This document shows positions 1 to 9,767 of a stretch of 64,000 bases of DNA, one piece after another (position 1 is the stretch's first letter; each line of letters opens with the position of its first letter). Both the position numbers and the translations under genes were made by a program. The stretch spans positions 32,480 to 96,479 of IMG/VR virus record IMGVR_UViG_3300013094_000026; one strand, written 5' to 3'. The DNA comes from a virus. A model generated the notes under the pieces. The model saw only the letters and a program-made list of their open reading frames with translations, did not search any database and was not told where the DNA came from.

Positions 1-519
1 GCTTGGCAACAATTAATTAATGTTGTAAATCAACATAGTGATAGTATTACTGCTTTGAGCAATAATTTTAATGGGGTAGGTTCTTCTCAGGTAGACTGGT
101 CTTCAGCTACATGGTCACACGTATGGGATCCAGGCTCTCAGGCACTAGTTTATGGAAAAATTCAAGTTGTTACATCAAGTGCAACATATGTAAATAAAAG
201 TGCTTCAGGTTCAGGCACACAAGGTATACAAGGAACAAATTCATCTACAAGTAAAGTTTTCTATGGTACAGCTTCATTTTCAGACCCAACAGTTTCATCT
301 ATTTTTCAATTTAGTTCTATACCAATTGTAACTGCTACACTGTATAGCGGTCATAATTCTTCAGGTCCAGTAAGTGTAGTTAATTCAAGTTGCATAGTAA
401 CTATTTATAATATCACTACTTCAGGATTTAACTGGAGAATATCAAGTGCATCAGGTAGTTCAGCAGATACACCTACAGGTACTTTTTACATAATGTGGAC
501 AGCAGCAGGTCCAAGATAA
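1..519 (+). CDS. Tail/tip structural protein, 5' end outside window
   Basis: The reading frame is open to the left edge, so this is the C-terminal part of a longer gene; the first internal start-like codon (TTG at 55) is not the real start. The visible part is rich in Ser, Thr, Gly and Asn with short beta-type repeats and no Cys, as in phage fibre or tip proteins. It ends 12 nt before another large tail gene. No specific family is recognised. Confidence 0.7.
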   Translation, partial: AWQQLINVVNQHSDSITALSNNFNGVGSSQVDWSSATWSHVWDPGSQALVYGKIQVVTSSATYVNKSASGSGTQGIQGTNSSTSKVFYGTASFSDPTVSSIFQFSSIPIVTATLYSGHNSSGPVSVVNSSCIVTIYNITTSGFNWRISSASGSSADTPTGTFYIMWTAAGPR

Positions 520-531
520 ACAGGGGGTATT

Positions 532-3500
532 GTGGTACAAGGACAAGAACCACCAAAGTATAAATCGCCAACGTCGGTAGGAAAAAGACAAACAATTCCT
601 GTTGACGTAAATGATCGTCGTGCCAAAAAAAATAACCCAAATAACCCAAGAGGCCGTAGTGGTGCAGAATTTGAGATTATTGATTTAACTGGCAGTGCTT
701 CTTTAATAGAAGGTGGTGACGGAAGCGGTACTGCAGTTGCAAATGGCGGTTCAGGTAATAATGGTGGAACTCCAGATGTAATTATCCCTGGAAGTGGGGG
801 TAATCCTCCAGTATATTATCCAGGAGGCAGTGGTCCTTATGTAATTGGTTTAACAGATCCTTCAGATATATCTGCAGTGTGGAATGGTGATGAACTAGAT
901 ATAACATTTACTTGGGATATTGGTAATGCTGCAAATGGAACTGCATCTCAATTTGTTGTTGATTTAACATCTGATGGAATAACTCAGTCAACACCATTTG
1001 ATACATTTTCTCCAATATCTGCTTATAGTGTTGGCACTAATCAATTTATGCTTCCAATAAGTAAGCAATTGAATGAACAAATGTTTGGTATTTTTACAAC
1101 AAACATTACTAAGGTTTGTATCGAAGTTGCAGATCCACTTGCCAACACAAATGTTAGTGGTGCAGTATGCACTACAAATGTTGGTTCTCATATATTTGAT
1201 GTAAATCCTCCAACAATACTTGTAACTTCAATTAATAATGGTTATAATGTTTCTTACGGTGAAAGTGCGGGAACTCCAAAAGGCTCCACTGTATATAAGG
1301 CTGGAACATCTTTAGGGGTAACACCAGTTGGTATTGATTCAATTGATGTTTGGGAAATAGAGAGCAATTCTTCAGTTGCACCAACTATCACTCTAGACAG
1401 TTCAAATAACCCTACAGGATGGTCAAGAACTTACCTTGGATTGTTTAATCCAGTAAATGTAATTTCTCCAGATTTAAATTCTAGATGGGTGGCAGCTAGA
1501 TTTAATTCAAGTAGTGCTGAGCATACAGACTTTTGTGCACCACAATTTGTAACACCTACAGCACCAGTATCTATTAATACTACAAAACCTACAGATCCCA
1601 CAGTTACAGCAGCCTGGTCAGGCAATGATATTGTTTTAAGTTATACACTTCCGTCATCTAATGCTGGATCTTCTTTTATTGTTAGACTTACTGCACCAAA
1701 TAATCAAGTTGGTTTTTTTTACTTCACTCTGACGGGTACAGTAACTACAGGTACTTTTACAATAACATCAACTGATTTATTGAATCAGTTTGGATTACCA
1801 GTACCTTCAACTTTTGACATTTTCTTCCAAAGCGTTTCTGGTGTAGGAATAAAAAGTGATGGAATAACTGTAAATTGGACAGGATCTTCAACAAGAACTA
1901 CTGGTCTATCTACACAAATTCCATCGCCAACATTTACAGCAATAATAGATGGTGTTGTAGGAACATTTGATTTTTCACAGTATAATGCTTCATATGGCGA
2001 AGTTTATATGTCTTATGAAGACTGTTGGACTCCACTGTCAACATCAACCTCAACACATTATTCATTTGATATAATAGATTATTTTAATGCACAATATGTT
2101 TCTGGTGGAGCAGTTGGAACAAACACAATTACTTTAAATAATTTTATTAATGAAGATGGTGTGTTTACAGATCCTACCGTCTACCTAGGAGTTCCGTTTC
2201 ATGGAACGGGAGTACCAGATTATACATTTATTTCAGCAATATCTTTAGTTAGCACAGGAACTTATCAATTAACATTAAGTACATATAATTTAACAACAAA
2301 CTCTAATGTTGCATCTAACTTTACTACACAAGCATCAGGTCAATATACAATGCAGATGCTTGCATATAGTGGTTCTTCTCCAGCAACAATCTATAATACA
2401 CTATATGCACCACTATACTTTACGGTTAGATATGTAGATCAATTTGGAACAGAATCATATTTTTGTCCAACAAAAAGTAAAACACCGTTAAATATAACAA
2501 CATCACTTATTAATACTGCAATTTCAGTTACAAAAGGTGCGGGTGCTATATATCTAGGAGATACAGCAACTTCACTTCCAAACGTAATTATTGGAACAAG
2601 TAATAATGAGTCTGGAATATTTGTTTGGGGTCCAAATTCAGTTCAAGGAACACAGGGAACTCAGTATACAACATTAAATACACAGCCAACAACATCAATT
2701 ATTGGTGATACAGCATCACCGTACACATTCATTACCACTGATGCAAAAATTGCAGACTGGTCAATAACTGCACAGCATATTCAAAATGATTTGACAGGTG
2801 GATCATATTCAACAGGATATGTAGGTCTTTCTGGATCAAATTCAAATTATTCATTTTGGGCTGGAGCAAGTGCATCAGACAATTCTGCACAAGATGCTAA
2901 ATTTAGTGTAACCCCAGCAGGTTTAGTCACTGCTAAAAATATACAAATAGTTGGCGGTAATTTAGATATTGGTGCTTCTTCATACAAATATTCAGCACAA
3001 GGAACAACATCTTCTTCTACCTTAACAGTAAATACTACAAATCTTTCATCTGGAATGTATGTAGTTGGTACAGGTATCCCAGATGGCACTATTATTAATA
3101 GTGTTGGTTCAGGTTCTATTGTATTAAGTAATAATCCAACTTCAAACATAACAAATGGACTTATAACTTTTATTTCTCCAAATGGTGCACATATAACAAC
3201 AGCAGGTCAATTATTTGCAACAGATGCATATATAAATGGAAATATCACTGCAACAGGTGGTAAATTTACTGGAAATGTACAATTAGTTGGAGGTTCATTG
3301 TATGCACTAGGTGCTCAAGGAACTACAAACTCGGGTATAAGAACAATATTTAATGCACAAGGAATTGCTGCTTATAATGCTGGCGGAGGTTACGCAGAGC
3401 TTCTTACAACCCCACTAGCAGATGGTTCAGTGTTTGCTACAACAGCAGCTAATATTGGTGGATGGTCAGTAAGCACACAACAAATTTATAAAACCAGTCG

Positions 3501-5283
3501 TTCAGGAAAAGGCAATATAGTCCTTGATTCTCAAAATGGATATATTTATGTTTCTGATACAAATGTATCTCAATTTACAGCAGGAATAAATAGTGTAATT
3601 GATACAAATGGTGTGGCGTTTTGGGCGGGAACAGCATCATTAGCTGTTCAAAGTACACAAAGTACACAAGGTTTACAAACTTCACTTCCTGTTATTGCAG
3701 ACCCAGCATTACAAAGTCCTTCATATAGTTCATATTTGCAAAGTCATAATGGATCATTACCGCAAGATGCATTTGGCAATTTAATTATGAGTCCATATTC
3801 AAATCCGTTTATAGTAAGAAATGATGGAACTCTATTTGCAAGAGGCGGTAATTTCTTTGGAAATGTAATGTCAAGTGGTTCTTTAGGAACTATTACTATG
3901 GACAGCAGAAATGATATGTTAGTATTTGACACAAATCCAGTAGCATCTCAAGAAGTTAATGGATATGATGCTACACAAAGAGTTTATTCATTTTTAGTTC
4001 CCAGAAACAACAATATATATTTAATTAGTCCTGGACCTGAACTGCCTTGGGGTAGTGCACATGTTAATCCCAAAGAGGGTTACGTGGGAACTCAAAACAC
4101 ACATGGTGTGATAACTGGACCACCTACAAGCAAACCATATTTTTCGGCTGGATCAAGTTTTTATAATTCATGGGGATTTCAAGCAGATGGAATCGGCATG
4201 TATACGGGTGAATGGGATTATTTCAATAATGCTCAACATACAAGTAAGCCATTTATAACTGTCACAAGTGGCTTATTAGACCCTACTTCACAATCAAGTG
4301 GTGGAATTTCTGGAACTAATTTTGAGAATAGTCAGCTTGATGGAAGCGGAGTTCAAATATCTGGAAGTCCAGATCTTGGAATGTTGTTTGAATCAACTCA
4401 GCATTGGACAGGAGACTTTAATTCAATTCCAAGAGGTGGAATTCTTATATATACTTCACAAGAAGATCCAACTCAGTCAGATTCAATACATCCATCTTAT
4501 TCTCCTTCAACTAAATATGGTCCATATGTTGAGATTTTAAGAGATATGGATCCAAACTCCCCAACTATCCCTGTTAGTACAGGATTATTAGTAGGTGCAG
4601 GAGTTTATAATCCAGGAGATGTTGTGACATCGGCAAGAATACAAATAGGTGTTGGAAGTGCTCAGGATGTGAATAATACTTCAACACAGGGTATTTATTC
4701 ACCTCCATATATTGAATTGATTAAAGATATAAATTATTCTTCATTAGGATATCAAAGTAATACAGGTAAAATAACTCTTTTTGCAGCTACTAATGCATAT
4801 ATGCAAATTGCTGATGGAAATAGTACTCTGTACGGACAAGGCGGGGACAGGCCCTTAGCCTATCAAGGAGGATCTAGAATTGATCTCTATGCAGAAAATA
4901 ATGGAGTTAATATATATGGATTGCCAATTCAAAAAGATGTAGATATAAGAGCTTGGCCATCCGATGGTTCATCAATTGTTCCATTACAGTATACTACTTA
5001 TTTTGAAACAGCACAGCATAATGCAACTATTGAGTATGCAACACCTACTTCATTAGTGTATCCTGATTTGAGTATAGATAATAAAGCACACTATAGGAAT
5101 GCATACCCACTAGGAAATTATGCAAGACAAAGATTGTTGGTTGAAGACCCAGTAACTGGTATGGCAATGTTGGGAATGGCGGTATACTATAGAGATACTT
5201 CAGACCCAATAGTTATTGCAGAAGGAATAGATACACCTTCTACCAGCAGTGGCTATGTTGGTGATTTATGGATAGATTATTAA
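532..5283 (+). CDS. Large tail fibre / tip receptor-binding protein (1583 aa)
   Basis: It starts with GTG at 532 behind a strong AGGGGG ribosome site. The N-terminus is a basic, Gly-rich linker, followed by several fibronectin-like beta repeats (about residues 100-500). The middle (about 800-1000) has a TSGIxDGTxI-type repeat and a stretch of G-K-F-T-G-N-V-type modules seen in host-specificity and tail fibre proteins. The C-terminal 500 residues look like a receptor-binding head. It is inferred to sit at the tail tip and bind the host surface. Family-level assignment rests on composition and position only. Confidence 0.75.
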   Translation: MVQGQEPPKYKSPTSVGKRQTIPVDVNDRRAKKNNPNNPRGRSGAEFEIIDLTGSASLIEGGDGSGTAVANGGSGNNGGTPDVIIPGSGGNPPVYYPGGSGPYVIGLTDPSDISAVWNGDELDITFTWDIGNAANGTASQFVVDLTSDGITQSTPFDTFSPISAYSVGTNQFMLPISKQLNEQMFGIFTTNITKVCIEVADPLANTNVSGAVCTTNVGSHIFDVNPPTILVTSINNGYNVSYGESAGTPKGSTVYKAGTSLGVTPVGIDSIDVWEIESNSSVAPTITLDSSNNPTGWSRTYLGLFNPVNVISPDLNSRWVAARFNSSSAEHTDFCAPQFVTPTAPVSINTTKPTDPTVTAAWSGNDIVLSYTLPSSNAGSSFIVRLTAPNNQVGFFYFTLTGTVTTGTFTITSTDLLNQFGLPVPSTFDIFFQSVSGVGIKSDGITVNWTGSSTRTTGLSTQIPSPTFTAIIDGVVGTFDFSQYNASYGEVYMSYEDCWTPLSTSTSTHYSFDIIDYFNAQYVSGGAVGTNTITLNNFINEDGVFTDPTVYLGVPFHGTGVPDYTFISAISLVSTGTYQLTLSTYNLTTNSNVASNFTTQASGQYTMQMLAYSGSSPATIYNTLYAPLYFTVRYVDQFGTESYFCPTKSKTPLNITTSLINTAISVTKGAGAIYLGDTATSLPNVIIGTSNNESGIFVWGPNSVQGTQGTQYTTLNTQPTTSIIGDTASPYTFITTDAKIADWSITAQHIQNDLTGGSYSTGYVGLSGSNSNYSFWAGASASDNSAQDAKFSVTPAGLVTAKNIQIVGGNLDIGASSYKYSAQGTTSSSTLTVNTTNLSSGMYVVGTGIPDGTIINSVGSGSIVLSNNPTSNITNGLITFISPNGAHITTAGQLFATDAYINGNITATGGKFTGNVQLVGGSLYALGAQGTTNSGIRTIFNAQGIAAYNAGGGYAELLTTPLADGSVFATTAANIGGWSVSTQQIYKTSRSGKGNIVLDSQNGYIYVSDTNVSQFTAGINSVIDTNGVAFWAGTASLAVQSTQSTQGLQTSLPVIADPALQSPSYSSYLQSHNGSLPQDAFGNLIMSPYSNPFIVRNDGTLFARGGNFFGNVMSSGSLGTITMDSRNDMLVFDTNPVASQEVNGYDATQRVYSFLVPRNNNIYLISPGPELPWGSAHVNPKEGYVGTQNTHGVITGPPTSKPYFSAGSSFYNSWGFQADGIGMYTGEWDYFNNAQHTSKPFITVTSGLLDPTSQSSGGISGTNFENSQLDGSGVQISGSPDLGMLFESTQHWTGDFNSIPRGGILIYTSQEDPTQSDSIHPSYSPSTKYGPYVEILRDMDPNSPTIPVSTGLLVGAGVYNPGDVVTSARIQIGVGSAQDVNNTSTQGIYSPPYIELIKDINYSSLGYQSNTGKITLFAATNAYMQIADGNSTLYGQGGDRPLAYQGGSRIDLYAENNGVNIYGLPIQKDVDIRAWPSDGSSIVPLQYTTYFETAQHNATIEYATPTSLVYPDLSIDNKAHYRNAYPLGNYARQRLLVEDPVTGMAMLGMAVYYRDTSDPIVIAEGIDTPSTSSGYVGDLWIDY

Positions 5284-5290
5284 ATATAAA

Positions 5291-5319
5291 TTGACAAAAT
5301 TTTATAGTTAATATATAAT
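5291..5319 (+). promoter_or_regulatory. Sigma70-type promoter for the second tail operon
   Basis: TTGACA at 5291-5296, a 17-nt spacer, and TATAAT at 5314-5319. It lies right after the large fibre gene and drives the genes from 5345 onward. Confidence 0.75.
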
Positions 5320-5344
5320 AAAAATATAGAGAAAAAGGTTTAAG

Positions 5345-5515
5345 ATGGATAATTTAGAGTTAATTGTAACAGCATTGCAGCAAAGAATTGGTGAGATTGT
5401 TTCACAATATGAAGGTCAGGTTGCTTATTTAAGAGCACAAATTACTCAGCTTACAAATCAGCAAAATAATATAACTAATGCTCCAACGGGCATAAAGAGC
5501 AATTCAAAAGAATAA
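5345..5515 (+). CDS. Small coiled-coil protein (56 aa)
   Basis: ATG at 5345 follows an AAAAAGG ribosome site and the promoter at 5291. The protein is Gln-rich with heptad-like Leu/Ile/Val spacing (LELIVTALQQRI, YLRAQITQLTNQ), so it is probably a short oligomeric coiled coil. Its position between two tail genes suggests a minor virion or assembly factor. Function unknown. Confidence 0.65.
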   Translation: MDNLELIVTALQQRIGEIVSQYEGQVAYLRAQITQLTNQQNNITNAPTGIKSNSKE

Positions 5516-5532
5516 ATTATAGGTAATAATAC

Positions 5533-6882
5533 ATGACTTCAAGTACCCCAAATTTTTGGTTAAAAGGTGGTGATGCCACATGGAAAAATCCTGCAGATTT
5601 TTGGGTAAAAGCTGCAGATGGTACTTGGAAAGAAGTAAAAGCTGCATGGGTAAAAGGCTCAGATAAAACTTGGAAACAATTTTGGCCATCAGGAGGAAAA
5701 ATTATTGTAGTTATAAGTAATAATAGTGTGCCATTCGAAACTGGTACTGGAGCACTTTCTCAAGAGACTGTAACTTCAGGATTATCTTTAGGTGACGGAG
5801 AACATTCTTTTGGACAATTAGTGGGTATTAATAATATACCAACAGGTACATATACATTTGATGGTTCAAGTGGTGATATTCAATATTCATATTCATCTGA
5901 CATTATGTTTAGAGATCTCTCTAGTATGCATACTTTACCATATGACGACGATCATGCATGGGCAGTAACTTTGCCATTTGCTGTATCAGTAGGCACTTAT
6001 ACTGGAAATATAATTAATATTACTACTAATGGTGGAGTAATATTTGGAAATTATTTTGGTTATATAGGGTCAAGTAATCAAGAAAGAAATGGCATAAATG
6101 GTAATACAACATGGATACCAGAAAATTTAAATTTATTGAATGCACCATCAATTTGGGGCTTATGGTATGATATTGATACTTATTATGGTGGAAATATATA
6201 CTATGGTGTTAAAACTGATGATAATGGAAAAGAATTTTTTCAAGTATCATGGGTAGATGTCGGTTACTATGCAACTTACGATTCTTCACATTTTACTTCA
6301 TTTGATATATATATATATCCAGGAGCCTTAAACAAAGTTGCTTTTTCAAATAGTTATTATTATGATTTTGAAGGAAGTTTTTTTCAATCTAGTGGACCAG
6401 ATACTACTTGGTTGAGTTATCCTTGGGGATTATTTTCATTTAATAATTCTCCTGCTTTATCATCTTTTTCTATTTCCACTGATCATGCACATACTGGTAG
6501 TAAATCTTTAAAAATAAATTGGACTACAGGCGATCAAGCTGGGGCTTATTTGATATTAGGGCCGATTAATAATTTTTCCTATGTGCCGTCATCAATAACT
6601 TTTTCTGCTTATGTTTATGTACCTTCGGGAAGTCCAGATGTATATTTAACCATTAGCAGTGGTCAGTATTATTATCTATCTGGAGAATCTGCTTCTCCAT
6701 TTACTTTTACTTCAATTAAAGATACATGGACACTATTAACACTTACTGTACCATTTTCTGATTTTTACTATTATGCTACCTCAAATGGTGTTATTGATGA
6801 TTTACAAATTCAACAAGATGCTAATAATTTATCTGGAGGTACGGTGTATATAGACACAGTAACAATTTCAGTTAATCAGTAA
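5533..6882 (+). CDS. Tail protein with Trp-rich N-terminal repeats and lectin-like C-terminus (449 aa)
   Basis: The first 50 residues hold four copies of a W-x-K-x-x-D-x-T-W-K-like unit (FWLKGGDATWK, FWVKAADGTWK, AWVKGSDKTWK), which may be an attachment or oligomerisation module. The last 170 residues resemble a beta-sandwich carbohydrate-binding domain, with many Tyr, Ser and Gly. It is inferred to be a tail fibre adhesin. A PA14- or concanavalin-like fold is a guess. Confidence 0.65.
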   Translation: MTSSTPNFWLKGGDATWKNPADFWVKAADGTWKEVKAAWVKGSDKTWKQFWPSGGKIIVVISNNSVPFETGTGALSQETVTSGLSLGDGEHSFGQLVGINNIPTGTYTFDGSSGDIQYSYSSDIMFRDLSSMHTLPYDDDHAWAVTLPFAVSVGTYTGNIINITTNGGVIFGNYFGYIGSSNQERNGINGNTTWIPENLNLLNAPSIWGLWYDIDTYYGGNIYYGVKTDDNGKEFFQVSWVDVGYYATYDSSHFTSFDIYIYPGALNKVAFSNSYYYDFEGSFFQSSGPDTTWLSYPWGLFSFNNSPALSSFSISTDHAHTGSKSLKINWTTGDQAGAYLILGPINNFSYVPSSITFSAYVYVPSGSPDVYLTISSGQYYYLSGESASPFTFTSIKDTWTLLTLTVPFSDFYYYATSNGVIDDLQIQQDANNLSGGTVYIDTVTISVNQ

Positions 6883-6933
6883 TTTTATGTTATAATTAAT
6901 AAAAACAATAAAATATAAATAGATGGGAAAAAA

Positions 6934-7188
6934 ATGTTAACAGATCAAGATAAAATTAATTATTTATATCAACAAATTTCAAGTTTATCATTAATATTAT
7001 ATAATGATGAATTAACACAAAAAATGAATTTAAATTCATTACCTGCAAATGCAGTTACAAATGCACTAAATGCAAATATTGCTCCAAATTCAAATATTTC
7101 TAAAAGAATTGAGTTTTTGCAACAAGAGTATGATGCTCTTGTTAAAGCAACGGGGCTATCACCAATTATTACTGCACCTAAATCATGA
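6934..7188 (+). CDS. Hypothetical helical protein (84 aa)
   Basis: It begins at ATG 6934 behind GATGGGAAAAAAA, with a TATAAT box at 6890-6895. The protein is Asn/Leu-rich and predicted helical, with no Cys and no membrane segment. The stop overlaps the next start (ATGA). Probably a small virion-associated or tail assembly protein; no family recognised. Confidence 0.6.
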   Translation: MLTDQDKINYLYQQISSLSLILYNDELTQKMNLNSLPANAVTNALNANIAPNSNISKRIEFLQQEYDALVKATGLSPIITAPKS

Positions 7189-7589
7189 ATTTATTGAAAT
7201 CTTTTAATAAAAAATCTAAAGTAGAAAATATTACTTTTACACCAGTAATCCCAAGTGGATTAATTGGTCATACTGAAAAAGGGTATTTTTATGTTAAAGG
7301 TAAAAAAAGATTTAGATTTGTTTCTGAAAGAGCAATGAAAACTTGGAATCTTCCCGTCATAAAAACTACAGAAGAAAAAATGACGGGACTACCAATAGTG
7401 GGCGTATTAGGTCTTAGAGATGGAACAGTAGCTAAAGATATCTCAGATGGTAAGATCTATTTAATTAGTGATTCAAAAAGAAGACATATTATTAATCCAG
7501 ATGTGCTTCTTTGGATAAATTCTAGTATAATAGAGGTATCTCAAAAAGATATTCTTTGTCACGATGAAGGATATGTATTAGATGAATAA
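7185..7589 (+). CDS. Virion-associated protein with DGTxxK-IYLISxxKRR motif (134 aa)
   Basis: It overlaps the upstream gene by 4 nt. The segment DISDGKIYLISDSKRRHI resembles the repeat found in actinobacterial cell-surface and phage baseplate proteins, where it forms small beta units, preceded by a Gly-Leu-Arg-Asp-Gly turn. It closes the tail gene group. A structural role is inferred from the motif and position. Confidence 0.55.
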   Translation: MNLLKSFNKKSKVENITFTPVIPSGLIGHTEKGYFYVKGKKRFRFVSERAMKTWNLPVIKTTEEKMTGLPIVGVLGLRDGTVAKDISDGKIYLISDSKRRHIINPDVLLWINSSIIEVSQKDILCHDEGYVLDE

Positions 7590-7609
7590 AGTTGGAATGA
7601 AAATCTAAA

Positions 7610-7870
7610 ATGTACAATCCTATCAAAGTTTGGACAAAACGAGATAGAAGAGTTAGTCGGGAAGGCTATGTACTGATTAAAGTACCTGAGCATCCCAAAA
7701 ATTTTAAAGGCTGGTATTACGAACACCGCCTAATAATTGAAAAACAATTAAATAGAATCATTGAAGATTGGGAAACTGTTCATCATATCAATGAAGATAA
7801 AACTGATAATAGATTAATTAATCTATTTATATGTTCAAGATTAGAACATAATAAAGCACACGCTGCTTGA
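7610..7870 (+). CDS. HNH endonuclease, homing type (86 aa)
   Basis: The small protein has the HNH_3-like core: EHRLIIEKQLNR, then VHHINEDKTDNRLINL (two His and Asn) and a final HNKAH. It lacks any recognisable DNA-binding module beyond the core. Free-standing HNH genes of this size move between phage genomes as homing endonucleases. It sits between tail and lysis genes. Its 3' end overlaps the next gene's promoter. Confidence 0.75.
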   Translation: MYNPIKVWTKRDRRVSREGYVLIKVPEHPKNFKGWYYEHRLIIEKQLNRIIEDWETVHHINEDKTDNRLINLFICSRLEHNKAHAA

Positions 7871-7896
7871 CAAAATAAAACAAGATACGCTACAAT
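7867..7896 (+). promoter_or_regulatory. Promoter for the metallophosphoesterase gene
   Basis: TTGACA at 7867-7872, an 18-nt spacer and TACAAT at 7891-7896, ahead of the start at 7923. Confidence 0.7.
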
Positions 7897-7922
7897 TAAC
7901 TAAACTCACAGAAAGAGATTAG

Positions 7923-8726
7923 ATGACTAATGATTTAAAATGGATGCTATCATCTGATCAGCAATTTCCATATCAAGATGATAAAGCCATTGAACTTTGG
8001 TTTAAAGTTATGAAGTGGTTTAAGCCAGATGTAGTTGACTATTTGGGGGATACTGATGATCAAGCTTGCTATAGCAAATATACAGAAGGAAGATCAGCTG
8101 AATTCTTACAGCTTCATAAAAATGATAGTAAAGATCTAATTGTTCCGATGATGCGACATGAAGCAAAAGGTGCAAGAGATTTTTATGCTAAAACAAGAGA
8201 AATGTTGTCAAATGCACAATTATTTTCAGCATTAGGAAATCATGACATCAGAATCTTTGATTATCTTGATAAGAAAATGCCAGAATATCTATCTGATATT
8301 ACGCCAGAATCTTTGTGGGGACTTGATAGCCTAGGGTATGACTATATTTATTATAATGAATTGCCTAGACATCGCTTTGGAGATATCCATGTCCATCATG
8401 GACTTTCAATTGCAGACACGGGGGCTGTCAGAAAAGATATTGATGATTTACAAATTTCTTTGATTAGAGGACATTCACATAGAATTGCCTCCCATTTTCA
8501 GACATATGAATTACCATTAGCAACTAATGGAAGAACAATTCGTGGATATGAAATTGGGCATATGTGTGATGAGAAAAGTGATGGTATGAAATATACGCAA
8601 AATCACAACTGGCAAAAAGGTTTCGCAATTGCACATATTGAAAATGGTAATCATCCTCATGTGCAAATTGTGGAGATTTCACCAACTTACACTTGTGTAG
8701 TTGATGGAAAATTGTTTTCTGTCTAA
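7923..8726 (+). CDS. Calcineurin-like metallophosphoesterase (267 aa)
   Basis: All the metal-site blocks are present in order: S-D-Q-Q near residue 11, LGDTDD near 41-46, ALGNHD near 104, VHHG near 158 and RGHSHR near 180. It is therefore a binuclear metal phosphatase or nuclease, probably cytoplasmic. The start at 7923 follows AGAAAGAGA. Phage members are often linked to DNA processing or nucleotide turnover; the substrate cannot be told from sequence. Confidence 0.85.
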   Translation: MTNDLKWMLSSDQQFPYQDDKAIELWFKVMKWFKPDVVDYLGDTDDQACYSKYTEGRSAEFLQLHKNDSKDLIVPMMRHEAKGARDFYAKTREMLSNAQLFSALGNHDIRIFDYLDKKMPEYLSDITPESLWGLDSLGYDYIYYNELPRHRFGDIHVHHGLSIADTGAVRKDIDDLQISLIRGHSHRIASHFQTYELPLATNGRTIRGYEIGHMCDEKSDGMKYTQNHNWQKGFAIAHIENGNHPHVQIVEISPTYTCVVDGKLFSV

Positions 8727-8750
8727 TTTTATATATGGTATAATATATGT

Positions 8751-9260
8751 ATGTTATGTGAAATAGAAAATTGTGACAGGAATAAGGTGGAAGGCGGAAA
8801 ATATTGTAGAAGTCATTATAGGCGTAAACAATATATAAGCGATAAACCTATAAGGATAAATAAATACCCAGATGGAAAATTTTGTAAAATAGAGGGTTGC
8901 AAATCCCGCTCTAGAGTACTTGAGATGTGTATAAAACATTATCAAAGAGTTAAAAAATGGGCAGACCCAGAAAAAACTGCTAGGGCAACATCTGGCTCAG
9001 GATATATAGATTCAAATGGTTATAGATTAATAACTATTGATGGAAAAAGAGTTCTTGAGCATAGGTATGTAATGTCAAAATATTTAGGTAGGGATTTATT
9101 AGCAAATGAAAATGTACATCACAAAAATGGTGACAGATCAGATAATAGATTAGAAAACCTAGAGCTATGGTCTAAGTCCCAGCCATCTGGACAACGGGTG
9201 GAAGACAAATTAAAATGGGCATATGAAATAATAAGTCTTTACAAAGACTATAACCTATAG
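8751..9260 (+). CDS. HNH endonuclease with N-terminal Cys/His zinc modules (169 aa)
   Basis: Two N-terminal C-x4-C-x(8-10)-C-x2-H units (residues 3-22 and about 45-63) look like zinc-binding DNA-recognition modules. The C-terminal half is an HNH_3 core: [13 protein letters not shown], then [25 protein letters not shown] box at 8739-8744 ends 6 nt before the ATG, so the mRNA is probably leaderless. A second homing endonuclease flanking the phosphoesterase. Confidence 0.8.
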   Translation: MLCEIENCDRNKVEGGKYCRSHYRRKQYISDKPIRINKYPDGKFCKIEGCKSRSRVLEMCIKHYQRVKKWADPEKTARATSGSGYIDSNGYRLITIDGKRVLEHRYVMSKYLGRDLLANENVHHKNGDRSDNRLENLELWSKSQPSGQRVEDKLKWAYEIISLYKDYNL

Positions 9261-9269
9261 GAGAAAAAA

Positions 9270-9560
9270 ATGAAAGTTACACAATCAGAAAAGGCTCTAG
9301 TAGAGCATTATGTTTATGCAACTGCTGCATCAGCTGTGGCAATTTGGCAGACAGGAAATCACTCAATTAAGCATGTTCTTTGGTCTGCTGTAATTGGTGT
9401 AGTTGGTCCAGTTCTTGCTAAGTTTAACCCAAAGGGTGTTATAGGAGAGCTTTCTAAGAAAGAGCATCTTGATGCAGTAACTACTGCAGCACTAACATCT
9501 GTAGCAACAACAGTTGTAGCAGATGCTAATAAAGCAATCGCAGCAGACACTAAGAAGTAA
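9270..9560 (+). CDS. Putative holin (96 aa)
   Basis: The ATG at 9270 follows a good AGGAGAAAAAAA site. One clear hydrophobic segment (about residues 33-48, HVLWSAVIGVVGPVLAKF) and a second Ala/Val/Thr-rich one (about 69-84) precede a Lys-rich tail. Size and topology match actinophage holins, which make the membrane hole that releases cell-wall enzymes. The cell-wall enzymes are far away (61.0-62.5 kb). Confidence 0.6.
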   Translation: MKVTQSEKALVEHYVYATAASAVAIWQTGNHSIKHVLWSAVIGVVGPVLAKFNPKGVIGELSKKEHLDAVTTAALTSVATTVVADANKAIAADTKK

Positions 9561-9581
9561 AAATATAGAAAAAATTTAATA

Positions 9582-9767
9582 ATGTTATTTTGTAAAAAAT
9601 GTACAGGACGTGTTTTTGTAGACCGAGTTTACTCCCAGAACTTACGTCTTGAATTGTACTGTATCATGTGTGGGAAAAGATGGATGATCAAAAGAGATAA
9701 TAGGTTTGGTGCATGGATAGCAAAAATAGAAGAAGAGCTTCAGTCCAATTACGGTACTTCTATCTAA
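9582..9767 (+). CDS. Small zinc-ribbon protein (61 aa)
   Basis: Two CxxC pairs (CKKC near residue 4, CIMC near 29) form a zinc ribbon, followed by a basic segment. It overlaps the next gene by 55 nt. Probably a nucleic-acid-binding accessory protein; no family recognised. Confidence 0.6.
   Translation: MLFCKKCTGRVFVDRVYSQNLRLELYCIMCGKRWMIKRDNRFGAWIAKIEEELQSNYGTSI

Noticed and set aside
4298-4540. Overlapping plus-strand frame inside the large fibre gene
   Set aside because: It is fully inside the 1583-aa gene in another frame, without a ribosome site, and has a low-complexity product.
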